The translations under genes and the position numbers were made by a program. Of a stretch of DNA of 22,352 bases, positions 8,206-16,252 are shown one piece after another. Each line of letters starts with the position of its first letter. Positions within the stretch are counted from its first letter, which is position 1. This DNA is from an uncultured Porphyromonas sp. (GTDB taxonomy: Bacteria; Bacteroidota; Bacteroidia; Bacteroidales; Porphyromonadaceae). Under the pieces are notes generated by a model. It made no database searches. It had not been told where the DNA came from and was given only the letters and a program-made list of their open reading frames with translations. The stretch covers positions 1 to 22,352 of the forward strand of contig UQBE01000038.1 in assembly GCA_900539155.1 (NCBI GenBank), read 5' to 3'.

Positions 8206-8234
8206 GTAACAACCCCTCACACCATACAGACTCT

Positions 8235-10451
8235 ATGACTACGACACTTCGTCACCACACCCTCTGGCTCATTGGAGCCCTCTTGCTCATCCTCACCCCT
8301 GCACTACAGGGACAGACGAAACAAGCTCTAGACCTTGAGACCGTAACTTATGGAGGCAAGAGCTTTCGGTCAGACTTCTACCCGCAGCCTGTCTACGGAC
8401 TCACATGGCTCCAGAGCGGATATACCTATACAGTAGAGGGAGGTGACTACAGGAGCTTACGGGTTTATACCCCGACGAGAGGGCAGGAGCAGACCGTCCT
8501 CACGCAGGACGATCTCGTCCAGCTCCTCAAGCCTTACGACGACACTGACAAGCTCTACCCGCTGATCGCCTACGACTTTACCCCACAGTGCCACTATCTC
8601 GAGGTGGAGCTGACCAAGGGGCTCTATCTAATAGATGTAGAGCAAAAGTTAATCGTCGGATACTTCGCCACTGGTGACACCGAAAAGCGCGCCTCGCTCC
8701 TCAGCCCTAACGAACGTAACCTAGCGGTCAAGAGCGAGGAGGGTACGCTCCTGATCTACACCATACAGCCCGCAGGGAGCAAGCCTCAGGCTCCTACGCT
8801 AGTCGCTACGGATGAAGCCGAGGCTGCAGTCGTCTATGGCGAGTCTGTCCATCAGAACGAGTTCGGCATTGACGGGGGGCTCTTCTGGAGTCCCGATAGT
8901 CGTCAGCTCGCTTTCTACCGCATGGATCAGTCGATGGTTGCGCCCTACCCCATCGTCGATATGACCCCTCACAAGGCAGTCGTCCAGCCCGTTCGCTACC
9001 CGATGGCAGGTACTCCCTCGCACCATGTCACACTGGGGGTCTTCCATCTGGAGAGCCAAGCGACCACCTATCTAGAGACAGGTGGTGACCCTGAGCATTA
9101 CCTGACCAATGTAGCGTGGCATCCCAATAGCCAGAAGGTGTACATTGCCGAGCTGAATAGGGGACAAGACCACCTCTTCCTCAACGGTTACGATGCTCAG
9201 ACGGGGGCGCACGTCGAGACACTCTTTGAGGAGACCGATGCGCACTATGTCGAGCCACAGCGACCGATGATGTTTGTCCCCGGGAGCCATGGCGAGCAAT
9301 TCGTCTGGGAGTCTCGTCGTGAGGGTTATCGTCAGCTCTACCTCTATAGTAGCTCTGGCAAGCTCATTCGCAAGCTCACCGATATGGAGGGCGAGGTGAC
9401 CGACATCTACGGCTTCGACCCCAAGGGCGAGCGCATATACTTCCAGGCAGCCTACCCCTCTCCACTCGAGAGACACATCTTCGCCAGCGACCTCAGGCGT
9501 GGACGCACCACTCAGCTAAGCAAGGTTGCCGGGACACACGACGCCACCTTTAGCCCCGACAAGCAGTACTATATAGACCAGCTACAGAGTGCCACCATCG
9601 CACGCTCTGTCATGCTCCACGATAATAACGGGCTGCAGCTCCGCCTGATACACCAAGCACCTGACCCTTGGGTCAAGCTAGATATGCCCACCATCACCAC
9701 CGGCACCCTCCTAGCAGCGGATGGTAAGACCGAGCTTTACTACCGTCTTATCACACCGTCTGACTTCGATGAGCTGAAGGAGTACCCCGCCATCGTCTAC
9801 GTTTATGGCGGTCCTCATGCTCAGCTCGTCACTAATACCCCACAGTGGGGCGCATCTGGCTGGGACCTTTATATGGCGCAACAAGGGTATATCATCTTTA
9901 CCGTTGACAACCGTGGTAGTGCCCAGCGAGGAGCCGCCTTCGAGCAGGTCATCCACCGTCAGCTAGGCACTGTGGAGATGGAGGACCAGATGAAGGGCGT
10001 CGAGTACCTGCAGAGCCTTCCTTACGTAGATAGCGACCGCATAGGCGTGTACGGATGGAGCTTCGGGGGCTTTATGACGACCAACCTGATGCTTACGCAC
10101 CCCGAGACCTTTAAGGTAGGTGTCGCTGGTGGCCCCGTTATGGACTGGTCTCGCTACGAGATTATGTACGGCGAGCGGTACAACGATGCCCCTCAGGAGA
10201 ATGCCGATGGCTATCAGCAGAACAATCTCATCGAGCGCGCCCAAGACCTCAAGGGACGTCTCCTCCTCATCCACGGCACATCCGACAATGTAGTTGTCTG
10301 GCAGCATGCTCAAGCCTTTGTCAAGGCCTGTGTGGACGCTCAGACTTACCCTGACCTTTATTACTACCCGGGTCACAAGCACAACGTCATCGGTCCCGAC
10401 CGTGTTCACCTTAACCATATCATCACTCGTTACTTCTTAGAACACCTATGA
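8235..10451 (+). CDS. Dipeptidyl peptidase IV (S9B serine peptidase)
   Basis: Releases X-Pro and X-Ala dipeptides from peptide N-termini; in Porphyromonas this feeds peptide fermentation and acts in the periplasm or at the cell surface. A Sec signal peptide spans about 1-27 (LWLIGALLLILTPALQGQ, no clear lipobox Cys). The beta-propeller domain (about 60-480) includes HQNEFGIDGGLFWSPD, holding the N-terminus-binding Glu. The alpha/beta-hydrolase domain follows, with nucleophile Ser609 in GWSFGG, Asp684 in HGTSDN, and the catalytic His in PGHKHNV, probably His716. At 738 residues it matches the roughly 720-residue family. Its stop overlaps the next gene's ATG (ATGA at 10448). Confident on family and activity class. 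Confidence 0.96.
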   Translation: MTTTLRHHTLWLIGALLLILTPALQGQTKQALDLETVTYGGKSFRSDFYPQPVYGLTWLQSGYTYTVEGGDYRSLRVYTPTRGQEQTVLTQDDLVQLLKPYDDTDKLYPLIAYDFTPQCHYLEVELTKGLYLIDVEQKLIVGYFATGDTEKRASLLSPNERNLAVKSEEGTLLIYTIQPAGSKPQAPTLVATDEAEAAVVYGESVHQNEFGIDGGLFWSPDSRQLAFYRMDQSMVAPYPIVDMTPHKAVVQPVRYPMAGTPSHHVTLGVFHLESQATTYLETGGDPEHYLTNVAWHPNSQKVYIAELNRGQDHLFLNGYDAQTGAHVETLFEETDAHYVEPQRPMMFVPGSHGEQFVWESRREGYRQLYLYSSSGKLIRKLTDMEGEVTDIYGFDPKGERIYFQAAYPSPLERHIFASDLRRGRTTQLSKVAGTHDATFSPDKQYYIDQLQSATIARSVMLHDNNGLQLRLIHQAPDPWVKLDMPTITTGTLLAADGKTELYYRLITPSDFDELKEYPAIVYVYGGPHAQLVTNTPQWGASGWDLYMAQQGYIIFTVDNRGSAQRGAAFEQVIHRQLGTVEMEDQMKGVEYLQSLPYVDSDRIGVYGWSFGGFMTTNLMLTHPETFKVGVAGGPVMDWSRYEIMYGERYNDAPQENADGYQQNNLIERAQDLKGRLLLIHGTSDNVVVWQHAQAFVKACVDAQTYPDLYYYPGHKHNVIGPDRVHLNHIITRYFLEHL

Positions 10452-11821
10452 GCCTTATCTATCCCAACACAAAGCAAGACGAGAAGAAATCTACAGACGC
10501 TGAATTTATGAAGTTCGCCAAGATCGAAATAGTAAAAGCCCCTCAGACCGTCCTCCTCCTCGGTAGCGGAGGTCGTGAATGCGCCATGGCAGCAGCCATC
10601 GCTGAGAGCAAGCTACTCAGGAAGCTCTACATAGCTCCAGGCAATGCCGGAACCGCCACCTATGGGACCAACGTCCCTGACCTCAACCCTGCCAAGCATG
10701 AGGCGGTCAGCGAGTTCATCGCCACCCACGACGTCACGCTCCTCGTCTGCGGTCCCGAGGCACCGCTCGTCGACGGTCTAGTCGACTACCTGCAGGAGGA
10801 CGCACGCCATCCCGACCTGCTCGTCATCGGCCCCGACAAGGCGGGCGCCCATCTAGAGGGCAGTAAGGAATACAGCAAGGAGTTTATGCGCCGTCATAGC
10901 ATCCCGACAGCCAGCTACGAGACCTTCGGTCCTCAAGATATCGAGGAGGCAGAGGAATTTCTCGACCAGCTCTCGGCGCCCTTTGTACTCAAGGCTGATG
11001 GGCTAGCTGCCGGCAAGGGCGTACTCATCTGCCAAGACCGCGAGGAGGCTGAGCAGGGGCTTCGCCAACTCTTCGACGGTATGTTCGGAAGCCGTGGACA
11101 GCGCATCGTCATCGAGGAGTATCTCGAGGGCATCGAGTGCTCCGTCTTTGTAGCGACCGATGGCACCGATTACTGCGTTCTGCCCGTAGCTAAGGACTAC
11201 AAGCGAGTCGGGGATGGCGACACAGGACCCAATACTGGCGGTATGGGCGCGGTCAGCCCCGTACCCTTTGCCGACGATATCTTCATGCAGCGTGTCGAGG
11301 AGCGCATCATACGCCCCACACTTGAGGGACTGCAGGAGGATGGCATACGGTATGTCGGCTTCCTTTTCATCGGACTGATGAATGTCGATGGCGACCCGCA
11401 CGTCATTGAGTACAACTGCCGTCTAGGAGACCCCGAGACCGAAGTGGTGCTACCTCGCATCGAGAGCGACTTCCTCGAGTTGCTCCTCGCGATGGCGACT
11501 GGTCAAGTAGCGGGCTACGACCTAGAAGTTTCTCCCGAGGTGGCTATGACACTCGTCCTCGTCTCCAAGGGGTACCCAGGGCACTACGACAAAGGCTTCC
11601 CCATCCAGCTCCCAGAGCCTGCAGAGGGCATCCGCATCTACCACTCAGGCACGGCACATGACGAGGAGGGACGTGTGGTGACCAATGGAGGGCGCGTCCT
11701 TGCCATCACGGCACGTGGCACCACCATCCAGGAGGCGCAGGAAGCGTGCTATCGCACCGCCACGCAGACACTCTACGAGGGCAAGAACTACCGACACGAC
11801 ATCGGCGACGACCTGCTCTAA
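10448..11821 (+). CDS. purD: Phosphoribosylamine--glycine ligase
   Basis: Cytoplasmic ATP-grasp enzyme that joins phosphoribosylamine and glycine to GAR, second step of purine synthesis. Family blocks present: GSGGRE near the N-terminus, VLKADGLAAGKGV, KDYKRVGDGDTGPNTGGMGA, and EYNCRLGDPETE with metal and ATP ligands. Length 457 exceeds the usual 420-430 because of an N-terminal extension. ATG 10448 overlaps the peptidase stop by 4 bp (translational coupling) and places GSGGRE about 38 residues in, whereas relatives have it near residue 7. ATG 10508 (MKFAKIEIVK) shortens but does not remove the extension. The usual GGREHA reads GGRECA here. A strong terminator follows at 11855. Identity is firm, start uncertain. 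Confidence 0.96.
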   Translation: MSLIYPNTKQDEKKSTDAEFMKFAKIEIVKAPQTVLLLGSGGRECAMAAAIAESKLLRKLYIAPGNAGTATYGTNVPDLNPAKHEAVSEFIATHDVTLLVCGPEAPLVDGLVDYLQEDARHPDLLVIGPDKAGAHLEGSKEYSKEFMRRHSIPTASYETFGPQDIEEAEEFLDQLSAPFVLKADGLAAGKGVLICQDREEAEQGLRQLFDGMFGSRGQRIVIEEYLEGIECSVFVATDGTDYCVLPVAKDYKRVGDGDTGPNTGGMGAVSPVPFADDIFMQRVEERIIRPTLEGLQEDGIRYVGFLFIGLMNVDGDPHVIEYNCRLGDPETEVVLPRIESDFLELLLAMATGQVAGYDLEVSPEVAMTLVLVSKGYPGHYDKGFPIQLPEPAEGIRIYHSGTAHDEEGRVVTNGGRVLAITARGTTIQEAQEACYRTATQTLYEGKNYRHDIGDDLL

Positions 11822-11854
11822 AGTCACAGAGGAGCTAGCGCAATAGCTCTACCA

Positions 11855-11889
11855 CGGGAAGAGCCCCAATTGGCTCTTCCCGTTTTTTT
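11855..11889 (+). terminator. Intrinsic terminator after purD
   Basis: Perfect 11-bp stem CGGGAAGAGCC (11855-11865) with GGCTCTTCCCG (11872-11882), a 6-base loop and a run of seven T at 11883-11889. It lies 33 bp after the purD stop and ends the + strand block. A weaker 6-bp hairpin (GAGCTA/TAGCTC, 11832-11849) precedes it. On the minus strand no T run follows, so it is one-directional. Confidence 0.93.
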
Positions 11890-11922
11890 GTACCCGCTGG
11901 GTAGCAATCCGACGAGGAGCGA

Positions 11923-13188
11923 CTAGATGAGTGAGGCGAAAAGCTCTGCAAAGGAGCTTGCCATGGCGGCTCGCGTGTACTGCTTGTACTCTTCGGTAAA
12001 GGCGTCTGCGGGCATCCGCTCACCACGCTCCAGACGCTCTAGATGGTGCGCGATGAACTGCGCGACCTGCGCCACTTCGGTGGCGGCCACAGCACCGCCA
12101 TGTGCGCTGAGGAGACGCGCCACGACGCTTTCATCGCTCTCGACCATCAAGATAGGACGGCGCATGGCCATTGCCTCAAAAAGTTTTGTTGTAACCATCC
12201 CGTGCGGTCCCTCGGGCTGCTCCCGACGACCTAAGAGGAGCAGCATATCGGCCTGAGCCAATAGTGCTGGCACCTCAGCATAGGGAACCATCGGGTGGAA
12301 GTGCTGCGCGGTTCGGACGCTGGGGGCGTACGTTGCCAGAAGTGGCTCGAGAAGCCTTTGCGAAGCGGGGTCGCAGTACCAGTGCACCTCAACGGCTCCG
12401 CGCTGCACCCATGGCGCTAGCGCATGCTCCTGCAATGCTTGGAAGAGCAGTCTTGGGTCTCGCATCTCTAGCGATAGCAGGCGACCCGTATAGATGAGAC
12501 GTAGCGGTAGCTGGGGCTGTATCTCTGGCTGGGCGATGAAGAGCCGCTCGTCATACCCATTGGGAATGCAGAGGACTCGCTGCTCAGGGTGGAGCTGCTG
12601 GAGTTGGGTGCGGTGCCACTCGGAGACGGTTGTGATGATGGTAGCTTGCTGGAGAGCGGCTGTTCGGGCCTTGATGAAGCGGTTGCGGAGCCAGCTGTAG
12701 AGCCGTCGGCGCATAGGAAGCCAGCGGGGCAGTGGCGCAGGGAGGAAGCCCTCGGCGGTGTACTCCTCGACGATGTCTCGGCAGTCCATCAGAGCGGGTA
12801 GCCCTGTGAGCTTCGACAGTTGCGCTACGACGGGTAGCGGGAAGGTGCGATAGCTCATACCCACTAGGAGTTCATACTTTGCTAAGTCGTACTCCTGGCG
12901 CAGATGTCTGAGGAGTCTCTTGCTCTTGACCTGCCAGAGGGCATCGGCTAGTGCGTGGAGAGCCTTTGCCCTATGGGGAGCTAAGGGCACACGCTCCACC
13001 TGATGTGCTGACACGCTACTGGTGCGCTCCACGGTGCCGTGAGAGCCTAGGTGCGCTCCGATGATATCTTCGCTGACTACGTCGACGCACCACTCGTCCT
13101 CGGGGAGTCGCTGCAGGAGTGCTGTGATGCGGGGCGCAAACTGCGGGGGCAGGAGGTCTGTGAGTAGGAGGATGCGGTGCGGAGCCAT
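11923..13188 (-). CDS. Glycosyltransferase, GT-B fold (family 4-like)
   Basis: Probable retaining sugar transferase for a cell-surface glycan; donor and acceptor unknown. The 421-residue protein has no signal peptide. The N-terminal Rossmann half opens with HRILLLTDLLPPQFAPRI. A central segment ITTVSEWHRTQL followed by CIPNGYDERLF is the domain-linker pattern of GT4-type enzymes (VS..... then PNG.D...F). The C-terminal half begins RLIYTGRL and contains HGMVTTKLFEAMAMRRPIL, matching the nucleotide-sugar-binding K-x-x-E-x-x-x-x-x-x-P-(I/V) region, although the usual first Glu of an EX7E motif is not obvious. It is the last gene of the four-gene minus-strand operon, starting 12 bp after the deacetylase-like gene stop. 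Family good; specific role inferred. Confidence 0.85.
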   Translation of the reverse strand: MAPHRILLLTDLLPPQFAPRITALLQRLPEDEWCVDVVSEDIIGAHLGSHGTVERTSSVSAHQVERVPLAPHRAKALHALADALWQVKSKRLLRHLRQEYDLAKYELLVGMSYRTFPLPVVAQLSKLTGLPALMDCRDIVEEYTAEGFLPAPLPRWLPMRRRLYSWLRNRFIKARTAALQQATIITTVSEWHRTQLQQLHPEQRVLCIPNGYDERLFIAQPEIQPQLPLRLIYTGRLLSLEMRDPRLLFQALQEHALAPWVQRGAVEVHWYCDPASQRLLEPLLATYAPSVRTAQHFHPMVPYAEVPALLAQADMLLLLGRREQPEGPHGMVTTKLFEAMAMRRPILMVESDESVVARLLSAHGGAVAATEVAQVAQFIAHHLERLERGERMPADAFTEEYKQYTRAAMASSFAELFASLI

Positions 13189-13200
13189 GGGGTGTGGAGG

Positions 13201-14676
13201 TTAGAGCTGGGGTATCTCGACAACGGGCGAGAGCTTGATAATCTGCCGGAGCAGCGCGCGGTAGAGCCGTGTGTGGTAAATGTGCGGATCGTCTAGGAGG
13301 AGGTTCTCATTGTGGAAGAGTAGCGTGACCTCCCCGTGGTGCTTATATGCCTGCGCCACCATCGCCTGTGCGACACGCTCCGCCTCAGCATAGTCAAGGT
13401 TCATATACTTCTCGTCATGTAGCGTGTAGTCCATCACCGTGAGCGGGTGCAGGATGAGGTCGGTCACCAGCATGCTCTGCGGATTGATGAAGCGCACGGG
13501 GCGCGAGGTACCTAGCCTAAATCCTGCCACGTCAGCATATGCCATCGAATAGTCGTGATAGATGCCCGCAGCCATGAGGGCGTTGTAGTCCTCTGGCTCG
13601 CGCACCGCTAGGTAGTGATGCCGTGAGCAGAGGAGGGGCTCCTCGAGTTGCTTCTCAAGCTCCAGCTTAGCAGACTCGACCGCCTCGGGGTGCTCCGAGC
13701 AGTAGAGGTTCAGGTGAAGCCCAAACTCCACCTTACGCCGACGCGCCAGTCGTATGATAGCAGCGATCTTTCGATTGTGCAGTGTGTAGTTTGGCTTGTC
13801 CAGAGGGTGAGAGCTGGGGGTCTTGATGAAGAAGATGCTCCGCACGGGCGCGGCACACTTGCGCTGTGTCTCCACATTCCAGTCGAGGAAGCGCCCGTAG
13901 CTAAAGAAAAGGTCTTCGTTGGCGCGTGAGAAGGTGTAGCGATAAGCTTTGCGGAGTGAGAGACGCTCCTTGAGGAGTAGGCGCAGGAAGCCTCGTATGC
14001 CTGAGCTGTAGTAGGGCTGGTCTAGGTCATGTGTGAGTGCTACGGCGCTGAATCCTGGGGGGATGGGGTCCACGGCTAGTCCTATCTCGCTCATGAGCCG
14101 GCGTAACTCTGCAGCATACTCATCCACGAGCGGACGCTCTAGAAAGCCCGCACGATAAGGCAGCGACTGCTTGCCAGGGAAGCGCCCATGCTCATCTCTG
14201 AGCTCACGGTGGTACACCTCCTCGTAGCGAGACAAGAGGAAGTAACTGCTAGCGACTAAATCTGCGTGGATAACGAGCCGAGTACCGTAGGGGGTCTCGA
14301 CCTGCTCCTCACGGGGGGTGCCAAAGAGTAGAGGCAGACCATGCCACTCGGCGAGTGGCAGCGTGGGCATCGACTCAGCACGTCCGTAAATCTCGTAGTT
14401 GAAGAAGCCTGACGGGACGATGACCACACGCTGATACGGCTCCGCCTCCTCGGGGCGGCAGTAGGCGACATAGTCGGGCGAGCGCTGCTCTTGCGTCTGA
14501 CGGGTGATGCGTATCTTGCCCGAGATGTCTGGTGGCGTAGCCTCTCCTAGTAGGAAAGAAAGGATGTACTCAGTCGCTTTATCGTGGCGCATATACTTAG
14601 GAGTGTCTGGAAGAGTTAGTAGAGGTTTAGTAGAGGTGGTGCTGATAGTAGCGTCGTAGCTGCAGGCGCATAGCAA
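13201..14676 (-). CDS. Polysaccharide-deacetylase-like protein (WbmS/DUF7033 type)
   Basis: The 491-residue protein is of the type annotated as polysaccharide deacetylase family protein near surface-polysaccharide genes in Bacteroidetes. VALTHDLDQPYY (about 220) carries the T-x-D-x-D of NodB deacetylases, and GLHLNLYCSEH (about 315), SRHHYL, HPLTVMDYTL and LLFHNENL follow the expected His-bearing blocks. The first 200 residues form the associated N-terminal domain (FFNYEIYGR, HADLVASSYFLLSRYEE). Whether it deacetylates a glycan is inferred. ATG 14676 overlaps the upstream gene by 50 bp; ATG 14592 (MRHDKATEYIL) avoids the overlap. The longer start was kept because residues before Met29 (PLLTLPDTPKY) look like the conserved opening strand of the family as I remember it. 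Confidence 0.8.
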   Translation of the reverse strand: MLCACSYDATISTTSTKPLLTLPDTPKYMRHDKATEYILSFLLGEATPPDISGKIRITRQTQEQRSPDYVAYCRPEEAEPYQRVVIVPSGFFNYEIYGRAESMPTLPLAEWHGLPLLFGTPREEQVETPYGTRLVIHADLVASSYFLLSRYEEVYHRELRDEHGRFPGKQSLPYRAGFLERPLVDEYAAELRRLMSEIGLAVDPIPPGFSAVALTHDLDQPYYSSGIRGFLRLLLKERLSLRKAYRYTFSRANEDLFFSYGRFLDWNVETQRKCAAPVRSIFFIKTPSSHPLDKPNYTLHNRKIAAIIRLARRRKVEFGLHLNLYCSEHPEAVESAKLELEKQLEEPLLCSRHHYLAVREPEDYNALMAAGIYHDYSMAYADVAGFRLGTSRPVRFINPQSMLVTDLILHPLTVMDYTLHDEKYMNLDYAEAERVAQAMVAQAYKHHGEVTLLFHNENLLLDDPHIYHTRLYRALLRQIIKLSPVVEIPQL

Positions 14677-15649
14677 GGGTCTGTCTGCCCGCCTGCAGAC
14701 GCAGGTAGGGATGTGGCTCCGCGCCGAAGCTCCGGAAGAAGAAGGCTATCCCGCTCTGCATCGACCCCTCGAAGTCAAAGGTGTGACACCCGCTCCCGAC
14801 CGCCCACTCGAAGAGTCCGTCCAAGAGTAGCGCCATAGCGCTTTCACCCTCAGAGCAACGCTCTTGCCCGCCTGCGATATAGTAAGCTGTGCCAGCGTGG
14901 GTCGCCACAAAAGCTCCAGCGACTGCTCGCCCAGTGGTCGGAGAGAGCAGAAGGTGCACGACACCTTGCTCACGCTCTAGGGCGGCGGTGATGAGCCGTC
15001 TGAGCGATGCTGCGCAGAGACGGTCTCCTCCACTGCGTCGGAGGCTCGTACGACAGAGCTCTATCAGCATATCGATGCAGAGCGTGCGGTTTGTTGCATC
15101 GGACCAGAGGGGTTGTAGCTCTAGGGCGGTGGCACGACGCACCTTACGCTTTATCAAACTATTGTACAGCTCTCTGCGGTCAGGTCGGATTAAGTCCAGG
15201 AGGTGTGTGTAAGCGACGGAGCTACGCCACGGCCCCGCGGGCGTGTCGCACGGCAACCAGTCCCAGTAGTCTAGCGGTAGATGCGCCTCTAGATAGCGTA
15301 GGGATGAGGGCAGAGCCTCACCCAGTGCCTGCATAGCAGCTAGATGAGCGATGTATCGATTCCGATCGAAAGGCTTCTCACCCACCGCCCCCGAGCGGTC
15401 GCTCAGAGGACCTGCAGACTGGCAGCAGGGAGGCACAATCAGGTGTCGCCGTGTGGGCATAAAGAGAGGCCACATAAGCGTCGGAGTGCCCTCCTTACTC
15501 TCCGTCGCACTCAGTACATCCATCTCTCCCATCCCCGATGCTGCTAGGAGCCACCAAGGCTGCACGTAGAGCGGTAGCGAGTGAGTCTCAGCACACCATC
15601 GTGTGTACTGCTCACCCGAGAGCGAGAGACGATCTACGGAGAGACTCAC
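14627..15649 (-). CDS. FemAB/GNAT-like acyl- or aminoacyltransferase
   Basis: The 340-residue cytoplasmic protein is of the FemAB-like GNAT group (Acetyltransf_6/BioF2 type). Visible features are an N-terminal strand region LPLYVQPWWLLAA; a central KRKVRRA stretch after LYNSLIKR; GRAVAGAFVATHAGTAYYIAGG, typical of the second GNAT domain; and near the C-terminus FDFEGSMQSGIAFFFRSFGA, the DFxG...I..F...FG signature of the family. Such proteins attach acyl or aminoacyl groups in peptidoglycan bridges or surface polysaccharides; here the company of a glycosyltransferase and a deacetylase-like protein favours surface glycan decoration (inference). Its ATG overlaps the stop of the upstream gene by 4 bp, and its end overlaps the next gene's possible start. 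Confidence 0.78.
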   Translation of the reverse strand: MSLSVDRLSLSGEQYTRWCAETHSLPLYVQPWWLLAASGMGEMDVLSATESKEGTPTLMWPLFMPTRRHLIVPPCCQSAGPLSDRSGAVGEKPFDRNRYIAHLAAMQALGEALPSSLRYLEAHLPLDYWDWLPCDTPAGPWRSSVAYTHLLDLIRPDRRELYNSLIKRKVRRATALELQPLWSDATNRTLCIDMLIELCRTSLRRSGGDRLCAASLRRLITAALEREQGVVHLLLSPTTGRAVAGAFVATHAGTAYYIAGGQERCSEGESAMALLLDGLFEWAVGSGCHTFDFEGSMQSGIAFFFRSFGAEPHPYLRLQAGRQTLAMRLQLRRYYQHHLY

Positions 15650-16125
15650 GACTTACTAAATCGCCTGGGGATTACGAGATTAATCGGCATAGCTCGTAGC
15701 TCATAAGCCTCCTCAGAGAGTTCACGCACAGCCTTCCACAGCAAGGCACTCACCTCCTCAGCAGACCACCCGGCGATACCACACCCGACCTCCGTAAGGT
15801 AAAACGTGAGCATAGGATGATCTAGGGCAAAGAGGAGCAACCTCTGGAAGCTCGCACGCAAAGCCTCGGGAGCCACCTGGCGCATATCCTTACCCAGCGT
15901 TGGCAGAGCATAAGCTTGTCCCGTCAACCCCTCGCCAACACCCATCTCTGCATTAAAGACGCGGCGCGCAGTACGTGCGGCACCCCCCATATGATGTCCA
16001 AGGAGATTACTGCCGAAGACAAATATCTCGTCCTCTTCAAGTTCTAAGACACGATCTGGTGTGTACTCTTCGTCAGAGCGATCGGAGAGCTGTTGCCAAC
16101 CATGAGAAAGTTGTAGAGCTGTCAT
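15646..16125 (-). CDS. Macro-like A1S_2505-family protein
   Basis: The 159-residue protein resembles the small family annotated as A1S_2505 phage non-structural protein. That family has the pattern FVFGSNLLGHHMGGAAR, then GLTGQAYALPT, then LTFYLTEVGCGIAGW, all visible here in order (about residues 31-125). The Gly-rich FGSN...GGAA loop and TxxGCGxAG are reminiscent of macro (ADP-ribose-binding) domains, so nucleotide binding is a reasonable guess, not shown. It is first in the minus-strand operon, 4-bp overlap with the FemAB-like gene, and starts 127 bp after the recA stop. Why such a protein should lead a surface-glycan operon is unclear. Confidence 0.75.
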   Translation of the reverse strand: MTALQLSHGWQQLSDRSDEEYTPDRVLELEEDEIFVFGSNLLGHHMGGAARTARRVFNAEMGVGEGLTGQAYALPTLGKDMRQVAPEALRASFQRLLLFALDHPMLTFYLTEVGCGIAGWSAEEVSALLWKAVRELSEEAYELRAMPINLVIPRRFSKS

Positions 16126-16178
16126 GGTAACTATGCTTTAGAGTTTGCGACTGGGGCTCAATAGACCCAGCTCTATCT

Positions 16179-16250
16179 GATAGCGTAGGTCAGAGAGACG
16201 CGCAAGGTGCAAGAGCCTGCACTCACGCACCCTACGCCACTCTGACTATC
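16179..16250 (-). other. Alternative hairpins after recA
   Basis: The 127-bp gap after recA has GCGTAGG (16183-16189) able to pair with CCTACGC (16231-16237), and the adjoining GTCAGAG (16189-16195) able to pair with CTCTGAC (16240-16246). The two pairings cross each other, so they are mutually exclusive. A small GTGCA/TGCAC hairpin lies inside. No T run follows, so this is not a normal intrinsic terminator. Confidence 0.3.
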
Positions 16251-16252
16251 TA

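Noticed and set aside
9072..10418. Minus-strand frames inside the dipeptidyl peptidase gene
   Set aside because: Shadow frames of a gene with intact catalytic motifs on the other strand.
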